From Brachypodium distachyon (lineage: Eukaryota; Streptophyta; Magnoliopsida; Poales; Poaceae): a stretch of 64,000 bases of DNA. Under the pieces are notes generated by a model. That model worked only from the letters and a program-made list of their open reading frames with translations. It was not told where the DNA came from and did no database searches. Position numbers and translations under genes: made by a program. The DNA lies in assembly GCF_000005505.3 (NCBI RefSeq), contig NC_016133.3:26130508-26194507 (forward strand), in the 5' to 3' direction. This document shows positions 32,306 to 43,479 of this stretch, piece by piece (position 1 is the stretch's first letter; the number at the start of each line of letters is the position of its first letter).

Positions 32306-34740
32306 GATAAGTCTCTGAATGGAAAATGTGTGACTAAAGTTAACCATGTAATTAATAGCAGAGATGTTTTAGATCATTGCAGCATTCATTCCATCGAGTA
32401 TTATGACATGGATGCAAACTGGAGTTACACGAATATACTCCAACAAAAAGAGTGTATATGCTCTAAAAAGGAACCGCAGCATATATGTTTTTTAAGAAAT
32501 CATAGCCTTAAAAATAAGTGATCAGTAGGCTGAGAAGATTAGAAAATAACCCTTCACAATGTCGTGATCTGTTAGTATGATTTGTGGAATGACATTATGA
32601 TTGTCGCTTCATTGAACACCATTTCAATTTTGGAGAACTGCCAGGGCTCCTTTCATGTTGGACCTGCACAAAGGATATTAGGTATTTAGGTAGAGCCTCA
32701 GACTTGATTAAATTCAGTGCCAGTTCAGTTCTCTAAACTTGATCTTCACAAATAACACATAAAAATCGAGGATTAGTTGTAACATAAAATCCAAGATATT
32801 TTAAAGCCAAACAAAACTTGAAATGCACAAATTTAGCCTTCACATCATATTTCACCGAAATGCAGCAGTAAAAATAACTTGAGATTACTATAATTTCTGT
32901 TCTGGTTCGCTTGTCAATTGTCATAGATCGTCTTTGATTCAGCTAGCTGACCAATGATTTTCTAATGATAGCAAATTAGTTGTACATTAACTCATATATA
33001 CAATAATACATAAGGGTTTTTCTGTTAAATCGTGTGCAGTGCACAACCCATAAAAGCATAACTGAACATTCCTGAAAACCTGAAAGGTCCGTAACTCCGT
33101 CCTAATAACCAATCAACTAACTAATCTAAACAGACTGAAGACTGAATCGCTTTAAGTAACAAAGCATCTGTGAGCAAGACAAGATCTCGATCTATTTATC
33201 TACCAGCTCATTTCTCACTAAATACAGGTGAGTATGAAAATATGGCAAGAGAGGGACATAGCATGCAAGAAGTTACTGCTATCAAACTTCAGCTATATCA
33301 GCAGTCCATGATAGCTCGCAATGTGCATCAGGGCCATTTTTTCCATTTAAGTGATAAATATTGATGGAAGAACTCAAGGTTAGTCCAGCTTGATCCTAGC
33401 ATATACCCAAGTCCATAAGTTTGGTCACGTAAAACTTTGTTAAATGGAAAAGCGAAGTGTGCATCTGAACTTAAAAGCAACAGGGAAGGTCAATAGATGA
33501 CCTACTATTTGGGTACAGATTTGCTAAAATCCACAAAGTGACGTAGCCACAATGTTCAATGCAGTAAAGGTTCTGAGAATAAGCACAACTCAAGAAACTC
33601 GATTTGACAGAAGAGAAACAAGCAACAACGTATAATAAACTAAAATTCTCGAAAAGAAGACTCAGCAGATACCTTGCTACGCAGGAGAAAAGTTTCCTCC
33701 AAGCCATGCAACCAGGAATCCTAACCATCGCGGAGGCTCCAACCAACCTGGATCAAAACAGGACAACAAAAATCCATATGGAAGGGGATGGATTTTCCAG
33801 TACCCGCTACCTAGGTTAACAAGCATCAAACATATAGAAAAAGGAATAAAATTAAAGAGAAATAACAGGAAGACATGAACAAATCTGCCCTTCTTGTATT
33901 GTCCAGAACCTGCCTGCTATTGGATCCTCTTCAAAAAAAAAATCTGTGGTAGAAAGATACGAACAGATGAATACATCACATTGACTTAAACCATAGGAAA
34001 GAATCGTACTCGTCTAACCCGGCCGAGGAACAGTCGAACGTGCAGACAATGGTATGGGAGGATTTGCGGCAGCGGCATCGACCTACAGGTTGCGGCCGCA
34101 CCACATAGTGATGGAGGAAATGAGGTGAGGCAAGGTGAGGAGAGATGGCGAATCGAGCGTTGGTGGAGAGGATGGACCGCGGCATCAGGGAGGCGAGCGC
34201 GAGACGGTGGCACGGCAACCTACAGGTGACGAGCGGCAAACAACCAGTGCGCTGAGCGATTTGAGAGGAAAGAAGGAGAGGCAACGAGAGGAGAGATGGG
34301 GAAACAGCTAAGCATCTCATGCTGGTTGAGACGGCGGACGGCGGCATCGGTCAAGCGAGCGCCGGTGGCGTGGGTGAGGCCAAGCACAGCAGGGAGAAGA
34401 TTGGGGATTCTGTCTAGGGTTGTTCCCTCCTGCGCGTGAGTTTCCTTCTAAACAGTGGCCTGGCGGGCCTTTCTTACCTTCCCGCTGTTGTTTTGAGCCG
34501 AAAATTGCTCTTTCGTCCGAAATTACAGCCCGCGCTTGATTTCACCCGGCCCCGCAACGCTAACCAACGGACAGTTCGTCGTTTGTTTGTTTTATGTACC
34601 GGCGGACTAGGTGACATCAAGTTAAAATGTCTGATTGTCCGTCAGCACAAGTTATCAATGCCGACAGACACTTTGCCGTCAAATTAGTTGACAAACTGTC
34701 TGTCATCTAAAGTCCACTTTTGCCCGCAGACAGTTGGACA
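32306..34740. other. Unassigned, gene-like single-copy region
   Basis: I recognise no protein here. On the minus strand, 34430-33990 is CT-rich with a short frame MPPSAVSTSMRCLAVSPSLL, resembling a plant 5' exon. Further on, a splice-acceptor context gatccag, a short exon-like stretch MVRIPGCMAWRKLFSCVAR (33728-33672) and a donor (caag/gtatct) can be read. No extended coding sequence follows to 32306. It could be the 5' part of a decayed minus-strand gene or a non-coding transcript. 34600-34740 contains short direct words cagaca and gacac but no clear transposon ends. Confidence 0.3.
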
Positions 34741-36199
34741 CCTAACGTGGGGCGTGGTGTAGTGTCCTCTGGACGAAAACCTCACGCTCGTGAGACGATC
34801 GAGGCAGGATCTTCTCGATGTCGATCTTCCTGGCCAAGTGCATGTCCATGGACTCTCGCAAGGGAGACCTTGACTAGGCCACGTTTGCAAGGTCAGGAGA
34901 AGGAGCCATCCTCTTGCGTGAACTCAGAGGACGAGGGATCTTGGGCTTTGGGGCCGCCTGCACACTCAACCCAAGCACAACCTAAGGCTTCACCTTCCCA
35001 CAAGTATCTCTGAGGTGAGAATTGACGGCAATCATCGACGGAGTCGCGAGACGGGAATACCGCTTGCCGGCCTTGATGAGCTTCCTGTACTTGGGATCCG
35101 GTCACATCGGTACCGCGTCGTCGAAGCACGCCGCAAGCCCACTCGGCCGCCTTCTCTCGGGAAAAAGCCGCTGAGAAACAAGCACAAGCACTAGCCATGG
35201 TTAGTGTCAAGCAAACAAGAATACTTGAAGCAACGACTCAAGTGTCATGAAACTCACGCTTAGCCGCGTGGCGTGCGTGACGAAAGGCCAAGTGGATCCC
35301 CAGCTCCGCCTATGGTCGCGCCCTCATCATGAAGCGGCCCGCCATCACCATCTCCTCCAAAAGGTCGCGGAAGCTACGCTCCGAACGAGCCGACTTGATC
35401 CCGGCAAGCTCCCACTCCTCGACCAAGGACGTACCATGGGACGAATGACATCCCGAAGCCCCCTAGGCCTAGAGTCGGGGAAGCCTACCGGAGTGACGCA
35501 AGCTCGGCTCCGAAACGCCGAGGAAGAATCACTACGAGTCCCACCCGTCGAACAGGCGCACCGCGCTCTTGGCCGGCATCAGGGGGAACTCGTCATGGAA
35601 GCCAGGATGGAGCCTCACAGCGACCGACCCAAAGGCACTCAAGTACTCTCGTCGGGGGTGCGGCGCTCCTCCACATGGACGGTGAACAGCAACAAGAACA
35701 ACCTCATGGTCGGAGGCTCCCGCAAGGCGGTCTCGCAAAGCCATCTTAACACGTTCAGACGCAGGATCGCCGAAGGAAGCAACTGCGCCAACTCGATACC
35801 ATAGGTATCTAGGAACTCCAGCAGAAACGGGTGGACGGGAAGGCACAGTTCGGCGTGAAACCAGCTGGTGAACATGACGATGTGCCCTCGACGCCTCTGC
35901 GGCTCCAGTCGAAGCTCGCCCTTGTCAGGAAGCGTGGCGAGGCCCTTGCGGAAGTAGCCCGCCTCCACCAGATCCGACAAGTCCTTCTCGGTCGTCACCG
36001 ACGCCGGAAGGATGTCAGGAATCCGTCCTAGCACGGCCGGATACGTCTCAGGCCGAGGTCCTCTCTCCCAGAGTGTGACCTTCTTCGATCTTTGTGGCTT
36101 GTCCCCCAGTGCCCGTGCCTCAACCCCGCTCCCATGGGAGGCCTCCCTCTCGACGCTCCCGCCGACGCCGTCATGACGCTCCACATTGGATCCCGACAT
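34741..36199 (-). pseudogene. Antisense ORF of Tat element E1 (Transposase_28-like)
   Basis: The frame from ATG 36199 (MSGSNVERHDGVGG...) contains LSDLVEAGYFRKGLATLPDK, RRRGHIVMFTSWFHAELCLP and VHPFLLEFLDTYGIELAQLL. This is the pattern of the 'putative gypsy type transposon' family (Pfam Transposase_28) found in grass Tat elements. It continues in a shifted frame (SVAVRLHPGFHDEFPL) past about 35640 and further to about 34900. It lies between the missing pol and the 3' LTR of E1 and is antisense to the element, as known for extra ORFs of Tat elements. The biochemical role of the family is unknown. A frameshift near 35640 makes this copy probably non-functional. The left edge is a truncation. 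Confidence 0.75.
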
Positions 36200-36628
36200 C
36201 TCACCTACAAGAAGACGCCAAAAGATTAGTTGACGCGAAAAATTCCTAAGGAAGCAACTAGGGAAAATCTACGTCGCAAGGTCATGCACGACCACCGGTA
36301 AAAAAAAAAAGGGGAGGAGTCCCCCTCGAAAACGGCCTCGGGCCCGAGTACGATGCCACCGGCCAGCCCAGTGCAGCGATGAAGCAAAAAAAAATTGAAT
36401 GAAAAGGGAGGAGCCTGGCTCCCCCCGATGGCATCTTTGCCCCCGCAGCCCCCCGCCTGCAAGCCCACCTTGGCCGACAGAAAGATGGGCCCGAGGCCTT
36501 GCTCTCGTCCACGGCCCAAGTCCCACGATGCGTTGGTTGGCCCAGTAAAAAAAAAAGAGAAGGGTGGGAGAGGCGAACGCCTATAAGGGGTTCGGCCAAA
36601 TGGCCGATGCCCCAGGGCACGCCGCGCT

Positions 36629-36831
36629 TTGGCCACGCCCCGACCGGCACCCCAACGCGCCCGACTCCGTGCCACACCATTTTCTGGCCGCGCCCCGACC
36701 GTCACCCCGACGCGCCTGACACCGCGCCACGCCCTGTTCTGGCCGCGCCCCAACGCGTCCTACTCCGCGCAACGCCCCGTTCTGGCCGCGCCCCGACAGG
36801 CGCCCTGACGCGCCCACCTCCGTGCCTCGCC
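36629..36831. repeat. GC-rich tandem repeat, four units of 43-55 bp
   Basis: Units begin at about 36629, 36682, 36737 and 36780. Each starts ttctggccgcgccccgac (or a near variant) and continues with caccccgacgcgcc and a variable tail. The third unit is about 10 bp shorter. Confidence 0.8.
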
Positions 36832-37423
36832 GCCTGCACCCCTCGCGCCGGGCATGCCCGCGCTACTTCGCACCTCGCCGCCGTGCCCTGAGCCGTGCGG
36901 CGGCCGTGTCACCCAAGTTCTGACGCCGAGGCATGCCCGGTTCCGCTCCTACGCCCCATGCACACCCCTACGCGTGCCTAGGCCGCGTCGCGCGTGCCCT
37001 CGCGACGCCCCGGACACGCACCAAGACTGCTTGACGAAATGCCCCGGGCCTCTGACGCTCACTGTCCGCGACGCCGCGCGCCATAGACGCCACTGTTGGG
37101 CAAAGGACAGACTCCCTGACATGGCTCACCTCGAGAGTGGCACATAAACACCCGGGCGCCCCCTCTTCTTGGCTCAAATTGCAGGCAACACCGACGCCGC
37201 TCGAAAACCGAAACTCGACGAAATCGCGTCCCCCACGAGGACTTCACGATCTTCAACACTGGTGGAGGACTAGCAAACCCGTGGGAGTAGCTACACGCCC
37301 GCAAGGAGCACCTAGGAGCCACCGGTCTCGTCTCCGTCCTCGGGTGCCGCCGAAACGTGTCTTCGGCACCGGAGGGGAGGAAAACGAGAGCGAGTTGTGC
37401 CTCTCTTGTGCTCCATGGCTCCA

Positions 37424-37433
37424 TTTTTATAGG
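37424..37433 (-). promoter_or_regulatory. Candidate TATA box for antisense ORF of E1
   Basis: On the minus strand CCTATAAAAA lies about 1.2 kb upstream of the antisense ATG at 36199. A splice-acceptor-like ttcttgtag sits just before the ATG (about 36204-36212), so a spliced antisense transcript is plausible. Confidence 0.5.
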
Positions 37434-38566
37434 CCGAAGCTCCCCCGATGTCCGCGCCCAAGCCCTCGCCGGTCGGCCTGGTCATAGCAACAAGACAAGG
37501 GTCAAAACCGACCAAGGGACAAAGGACGCAGGGCAAAAGAGAAAAGAGAGAAAGGAAGGGGGAAAAGGGGGCGGCCCCGGGCCAGGGGACCCGCGCCCAA
37601 GCCATCCTGGCTGCGCGACGTGGTCGCCGGCGTCACCCCGGTGACGAGGTCACCTGAAAAAGGAGATAGGAGGACGAGCTCCTTTTCTACAAAAAGGAAG
37701 AAGATGAACGTCGGCCGTCCGATCTAGGGCTCTGATGCATCCTTAGCCGTCCGATTCGACCACTTAACCCGGTGAACCGGTATGCGGGCCGGCAGGTTAA
37801 GTGGGCCATGGCCCAACATCGCACGGATAAAAAAAAGGAGGAGAGGCCTCTTGGGCCTGGTCAGGCTCTACCCGCGTGCCCGAGGGGCCCACGAGGCCGG
37901 CTCGGCCTGCAAAACTCACCCGGACGGGGAATAGAGCCCAAGGCTCGGCCTTTTTGCACGAAATCCCCCCGAAACTTGGAAAATTATGAACGAGCCCTCC
38001 GTGGCCTGGGAATTTAATGCCAAGGCCCTCAGAAAACCGGAACTTCACAAGTGTGCCCTTGTGACCTCGCCATTTTGCAGAAGGAGCCCCCCGGACTCGT
38101 GATTTTGCAAAAGAAAGGCCCCTGCGGCCATGGTTTTCAAGGAAGACCCCAAAAAAATGTAAGTTTCCTCGAAAATGGACCTCAAGACAAACACGGGCCT
38201 TGCAAAGGATCCCACCTAGGCTTAGTTCTCTTGTAAATAAAAATGCCTAGCCGGTGGTTCTCTGCACGAAGACGCTAAGGCCCCAACTTTTCACAAAAGC
38301 GCCCACCTAGGTCTGTTTTTCCCCTCGAGAAAAATTAGTTAGCCGGTGGCTCCTCCAGTGAGAAGCCTCGAAGGTCTCAAGTCTGCTAGGATAACTTCCG
38401 AAACTACAAGTATCTCACAAGGCAGCCCACCTAGGCCTCGTTTCCCCATGGAACCTACCTAGTCGGTGGCTCTTTCCAAAGAGAGTTACGATCCAAGTGT
38501 CGTAAGAAGAATCCCAACATGCCATCGACGTTGAGGTTGACCCGAAGGCATTCTCAATACCTCCGG

Positions 38567-38580
38567 CTCAAGGGGGCAAC
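38567..38580 (+). other. Polypurine tract of Tat element E1
   Basis: gctcaagggggcaac precedes the LTR start tgttgtaatataat. Confidence 0.8.
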
Positions 38581-39501
38581 TGTTGTAATATAATAAAATC
38601 CTTACATGGGCTGGGCCATAATCCTACGTGACGACGACCAAATCAACAAATCACAAAGACTGGTCAATTTGCCAACAAGGCGTAGTCATGCCAACTAGGC
38701 GCCGGTCAAAGGAGTCAACAAGTCAATCCTCTCATGCCATGGTCAAAGGAGAAGAGGAGCTTGAGTAAGGGCCAAGAAAGGTGTAGGGATGAGGCTTTTG
38801 GTCCATGGTGGACCATGGACCAACCCCTACTTTTCCCACTTGGTGCACACAAAAGTTATGGACCAAGGATCACTTTTTACCACTTTGCCCTCACTTTTCT
38901 CTCTCCCCCAAGGGTAGTCATGGACCCCTAGGCTATAAATACCACACCCCCCCCCCCCCCCCGTGGGGGCATGTATCATTCACTCTCAACTTGAATAAGA
39001 TCATAGGGGAGGGGGCTAGAGAAACCTAAGGAGCCCGCTCTCGAGTGCTTGGGTCGAGCCTAGACTCGACTCGACCTCAGGGACGCGACTTAGGAAGTCT
39101 AGTTTCGAGGTTCCGGGCCATCTAGTACGGTCGCGACTCGAAGTAGAGGGATCGGGTTAGAGTCTAGAGGGTATCCCAACCTCGCTACTTGGGAAGCTTG
39201 GGAAGACGAGTTCCGCCCAAGTTCGAGGCAGCCTTGAGAGATCTCTCACCATAGGTGACTTGGGAAGACGAGTTCGGCCCAAGCACCTGGCTAACAACCC
39301 CCTCGAAGCCTGTCCTAACATAGGACTAAGTCGTGCCCACAGGGTCGACTGAAACTATTCAAAAAATATCGACGTGTCAACTTGTCCAAGTGTACGGCAA
39401 CCTTCGCTATAAGGCCTGCGTACACGCCCTACATACTATTCTCGCACTTGTGCCATCAAGCATTGGCACCCCCTTACTCTTGTTGTTTTCTAGAACAACA
39501 A
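38581..39501 (+). repeat. 3' LTR of Tat element E1 (about 921 bp)
   Basis: It starts tgttgtaatataataaaatc and ends ctagaacaaca. The reverse complement of 56000-56893 is the same LTR family, alignable from end to end. It has a TATA box, TATAAATA, at 38934-38941, followed almost at once by a run of 16 C (38947-38962). The flank on the right is Harbinger sequence after about 45 bp. Confidence 0.9.
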
Positions 39502-39545
39502 CATTGATAATTTTGGTGGAGAGTATTTACACCCCCCCCCCCAAG

Positions 39546-40236
39546 CTGTGATGAAGTGCAACAATTGCTTCGAATTGGCAACTCTCGTGGATTCCCTGGC
39601 ATGTTAGAGAGCATATACTGTATGCATTGGCCGTGGGAGAAATGTCCTACTGCATGGAGAGGTCAATTTACCCACGGCGATGATGGTGTTCCTACCATGA
39701 TCCTCGAAGCGATTGCCTCTCGGGACCTTCGGATATGGCATGCTTATTTCGGTGTCGCTGGGTCAAACAATGATCTTAATGTGCTTAATAAGTCACATTT
39801 GTTCATTCAAGAGTTGAGAGGGGAAGCTCCCCGAGTGCAGTTCACTGTCAACGGGAGGCGTTATGATTGGGATTACTACCTTGCGGATGGAATTTATCTA
39901 GAATGGGCTGTTTTTGTGAAGACTATACCGCTCCCTCAAACAGAGAAGGACAAATTGTTTGCACGGCATCAAGAAGGGGCAAGGAAAGATGTTGAACGAG
40001 CATTTGGAGTATTGCAATCTCGTTTTAACATCGTGCGGCGTCCAGCCAAATTGTGGAAACGAGCATCCGAAGGTAAAATCATGAAGGCTTGTATTATTCT
40101 TCATAACATGATTGTTGAAGACGAGGGAGAGATGATCCACATTCCTTTGGACCTGAACGAGAATCCAGAAGAAGCTTTGGCTTTACCGCCAGAAGTCAAT
40201 CACGGCCCTAACATTTTCTTTGCTGATGTACTATGA
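39546..40236 (+). pseudogene. PIF/Harbinger transposase, C-terminal two thirds
   Basis: The frame reads RGFPGMLESIYCMHWPWEKC, PTMILEAIASRDLRIWHAYF, GVAGSNNDLNVLNKS, DYYLADGIYLEWAVFVKTIP, RKDVERAFGVLQSRFNIVRR and MKACIILHNMIVEDE, and ends at a TGA (40234-40236). This is the DDE_Tnp_4 (ALP1/HARBI1-like) nuclease that cuts and joins transposon ends. The first catalytic Asp (family SIDCMHW) is Tyr here: codon TAC at 39616-39618. The Asp of LADGIY and the Glu of VERAFG are present. The N-terminus is missing; the open frame begins at ATG 39559, just inside the truncation. One residue change plus truncation imply inactivity, although the frame has stayed open. Confidence 0.9.
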
Positions 40237-40815
40237 AAAAATTCCTCTATTCGTGCTAGGCCGACACATCGGCAACTGAAGCATGATTTGGTTGAGCATA
40301 TTTGGCAAAATGTTGGGAACGACTGAATTATTACAACTAGTTTGAATAATCCTTTTATGTATTAATTTCCCTTCGTGCGATTTTTCATATGTAATCAGTT
40401 ATTTCCTACCAGTTCAAACTTATGGAATAATGATCATTTTTTATTTAGATTTCACGTTTCAGTACATGTGCTTGTACGCGTCTGGAAAAACATGAGTGCA
40501 CGTATGACTGTTTTTGCTACTTTGGGTACAAGTGTATGTTTTTGTGTCATGTACTTAATTGTTTTACATAAATGTGATTATGTTGGGTAACACACGGTAG
40601 ACCACATAGATAATATTTCAATTGATTTTACAAGTCATTGTGGGTGTTATAGACAGCCAAAAGACACCTTGTTGTAGAGGTTTTTGTAATCCATGTCTAT
40701 AAGTATACCACAGACAGCAGGGTGTCTAAACTCCTGGTTTAGTGGGCCTAATTGTTCGGTAATTGTGAGGTGGGAATGGTTTGTGTACGTTTTGTAGGTA
40801 GTTTTAGAAAAGAAA
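40237..40815 (+). other. 3' flank of the Harbinger remnant
   Basis: No gene is seen. Inverted words agacacctt (about 40671) and agggtgtct (about 40721) could be the remains of a small foldback element; not assigned. Confidence 0.4.
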
Positions 40816-41149
40816 TTTTTTGTGCCTTAGAGATAGAGATAGAGATGACACCAATGCCTCCTCTGTCATCTTGGAATCTGATAATGCTTACGTCGTCGAG
40901 GCAATCCGGAAAAAGAACCAAGGTCTGTCCAGTTTATGGAACCTTTTTGGGGAAATCAACGACATTCAGGAAAAATGCCTCCGCATCAAGGTTGCAAAAA
41001 TTGGAAGAGAGAGCAACAAACCAGCTCATGAGTTAGCTGCAGCAGCTAGAGTGTTGGGTCAAAATCATTTCTGGTTGGGGCATGTCCCACCGGCAATTGC
41101 CTGCATTCATGTTACCGGGTCTGTAAACACTGTTATTCCCATTCAATGA
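40816..41149 (+). pseudogene. RNase H-like domain remnant (RVT_3 type)
   Basis: The frame gives VILESDNAYVVEAIRKKNQG, EINDIQEKCLRIKVAKIGRE and SNKPAHELAAAARVLGQNHF, ending at TGA 41147-41149. This matches the C-terminal half of plant RNase H-like domains that occur at the end of LINE ORF2 and in many plant RNase H-like proteins (motifs ESD and R-x-x-N-x-x-AH-x-LA). The N-terminal strands with the first catalytic Asp are not readable. Probably a LINE 3' end; a host gene fragment is the alternative. Confidence 0.65.
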
Positions 41150-41227
41150 AAGCTAGTTTTGTGCTTTGAGTTGTATGGATACTGTAGTATTAAAGGGGAA
41201 GATAGGCAATAACTTGGAGAAAGTTTT

Positions 41228-42085
41228 GAGTAAATTTCACAAAACCACACATATTGAGGCAGTCTTCTCACGCCACCATTTTTGCTAATTTGTCCAGAAA
41301 ACCACACATTTTCAGTCACAATGTAACAAAAAGCCCGTAATGACGCGATTAAGCGAGCTGACAATTTTTCTTACAGGTCGGGCCCACATGTAAGACGAAC
41401 TGTCAAACCCATTAGCCTGTTATGTCTGTCCATCTTCTTCTCGCTCTCCGACGAAGCTCCCCGTGCTTCTTCTTCAACGTGCATGTGGTCTTCGGCCAGA
41501 TGCAGCCCGGACACCGTGGCATGTCTGCATGGCCGCAACCGTGCGCGCCCGTGCCTGCCGTTCCGCAGCCAACGCATGCCGTACCGCAGCCAATACATGC
41601 CGTAGCTCGCGCGTGCCCCTGCACGCCCGTGAGCGCCCCCGCTGCCTGCGTGCAACCCCTGCCTGCCCGCGCACCCTGCCAGCGCCCGCCCCCTGCCCGA
41701 GCGCCCCCGCGTGCCCCGCGCGCGCCGCGAGTTCTCGCCGCCTACCTGCGCGCCGCCGCCTACCCATGTGCCCCGTCTATCCGTGTGCTGCCGCCTCCGC
41801 TTGGCCAAGTCGGAGCTCGGGAAGCTCCATCCCTTGCTCCCGGAGCCATTGATGGAGACAACATCTTTCTAGGATGTGGTTACCGGGCTAACGGGTCGGT
41901 TTGTCTGACATGTCATCGGACATGTGGGCCCGACCTGTAAGGAAAACTGTCAGCTCGCTTAACCAAGTTATTCCGGGCTTATTGTTACGTTGTGACTGAA
42001 AATGTGTGGTTTTTCGGGCAATTAGCAAAAGTTGTGCCTGCGTGAGAAAACTGCCCCAATATGTGTGGTTTTGTGAAATTTACTT
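41228..42085. mobile_element. Non-autonomous Mutator-like element (858 bp)
   Basis: Long terminal inverted repeats (about 165-180 bp) start gagtaaatttcacaaaacca on the left and end tggttttgtgaaatttactt on the right. They pair throughout, including gtcgggcccacatgt/acatgtgggcccgac. Nine-base flanks gaaagtttt (41219-41227) and aaaagtttt (42086-42094) fit a MULE target duplication with one mismatch. The interior (41410-41880) is very GC-rich with open frames on both strands rich in Cys, Pro, Arg and Ala. It encodes no transposase, and the interior could be captured host sequence (Pack-MULE). Confidence 0.85.
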
Positions 42086-42414
42086 AAAAGTTTTAATACA
42101 AAGTTGCTCAAGGAATATATTTTCTCAACGTTTTGTGATATTTTCTTGCTTGTTAGCACTCCTGAGTGACTGTAATCCCGCGCTAGTCTATTTGATGTGT
42201 TTGTCTTTGTTACCGGCCGGCACTGCCCAGTGACTACGGCCCGACAGTGGCGACACATTCCAGGCGACGCCTTCCAGTGAGGTTTCTCAGTGCCACTGAC
42301 GGCCTCTACTGAAAATGTTCAGACAGAGTTTGAAATTAAATCTCGAAACACTTGGCTCTAAATATAAACACCCTTTCATCCATTTTGGTGATCGGTGATT
42401 GTATACTTGTATTA

Positions 42415-42623
42415 CTCCCTCCGTCTCACACTAAGTGACTCAAAGTTTTCTAAATATGAACGTATCTATATACTCCCTCCGATCTATAATAATTGTCGCT
42501 CACTTAGTACAAAGTTTGTATTAGCTTAGTACAAAATGAGCGACACTTATTATGGATCGGAGGAGTACTTAAATACGTCTAGCTACATGTAATATTTTTG
42601 CACTTAATACGGGACGGAGGGAG
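42415..42623. mobile_element. Stowaway MITE (outer)
   Basis: Ends are ctccctccgtctcacacta and ttaatacgggacggagggag, flanked by TA on both sides (42413-42414 and 42624-42625). It is split by a second Stowaway. Confidence 0.9.
42473..42565. mobile_element. Stowaway MITE (nested, 93 bp)
   Basis: Ends ctccctccgatctataata and tattatggatcggaggag pair over about 28 bp, flanked by TA (42471-42472 and 42566-42567). It lies wholly inside the outer MITE, so it is the younger insertion. Confidence 0.9.
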
Positions 42624-42750
42624 TACAAGTTTGTTTGTGCGTATTTCCTTTCTTGTCAAGAGCTCTGATTCATATATTTTTTTGGTGAGTTTTTGGACTT
42701 TTTGCTTTTTGGAGCAACCTGTGCTAAAGTTCTTCAAGCCTATCCTATTA

Positions 42751-42863
42751 CTCTCTCCATACCATATTAAATGACTTTTTATTGCAAGTATTTAGACATA
42801 TTTTAGACATAGATTAATTCCATAGCTAGACATATTTGAGTCACTTAATATGAGACAGAGGTG
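42751..42863. mobile_element. Degenerate Stowaway MITE
   Basis: ctctctccataccatattaa and ttaatatgagacagaggtg pair imperfectly and are flanked by TA. It lies about 450 bp upstream of the pyrophosphatase TATA box. Confidence 0.75.
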
Positions 42864-43197
42864 TATTTATTAACTTTGGAGGATGTGTCTGCCACCCAGC
42901 TGGGTAGTGGAGTTCTTCGTTATTGTGAAGAAGCCAAAGTTCACTCGGGTTTGGGGATTTTTTGTGTGAAAATCCACCCAAAGTGATTAGCACGGACTTT
43001 GTGTCCTATAGGCTAAGGAGGTTAACAGCGAGGATTTTGCCATTTGTTTTTATAACCAAGCCACAATTTTTCCTACTGTAGCAATTTGCATCCGCATGTG
43101 TTGTCGTCTAATTCCGGAGCGCATGCAGGGGAGGTGTCCGAGCGGCCGCTGCTCCCGCCGCTTCTCCAGGATCTCCAACCCAACCCACCTAGAGTTC

Positions 43198-43205
43198 TAT
43201 ATAAG
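43198..43205 (+). promoter_or_regulatory. TATA box of the pyrophosphatase gene
   Basis: TATATAAG lies about 280 bp upstream of the start codon. A GC-rich stretch with gcggccgc (43142) lies just upstream. A probable 5'-UTR intron follows, with donor gtaaat at 43295 and acceptor tgtag ending at 43475, four bases before the ATG. Confidence 0.75.
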
Positions 43206-43479
43206 CAGCTCCAGCTCCCGTGCATTCTGTTCCTGTCTTCTTCTTCTCCTGCTGATAATACCTGCCCTCCGGGTCAATTCCCTATCGACATTTGGTAAAT
43301 CTCCAAGATTTTGTTCCTTCTCCCTGATATCAATTTACAATTTTTTTGCTGTAGAGAACAGAGGAGGTTTTTGTTGGCACAAAACTCGTAGTAGCATTAG
43401 TACCTTTGGTTTCTTTGTCTCTCTGGTTGCTCCCTTTTAAGGAAATACATGTTGCTTTCGTTGTGGGGATTGTAGGAAA

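Larger units (their letters stand above)
36200..38566 (+). other. 3' non-coding region of E1, with antisense 5' leader
   Basis: It contains homopolymer runs, GC-rich minisatellite units (36629-36831) and, on the minus strand, a candidate promoter for the antisense ORF (next entries). Several 70-175-residue open frames occur on both strands (36226-37657) and overlap; they follow the GC content and match nothing known. From about 37990 to 38480 short words such as cctaggc and agccggtggctc recur. Confidence 0.5.

Noticed and set aside
33471..33746. 91-residue minus-strand frame as a gene
   Set aside because: Only the first ~20 residues look exon-like; the rest reads through a probable intron, and no family or further exons were recognised.
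36226..37657. Dense set of Pro/Arg-rich frames on both strands
   Set aside because: Tandem GC-rich repeats and leader sequence of element E1; no consistent coding frame or family.
41422..41940. 172-residue Cys/Pro/Arg-rich frame in the MULE
   Set aside because: The opposite strand is open over the same interval and no motif is recognised; kept only as possible captured DNA.
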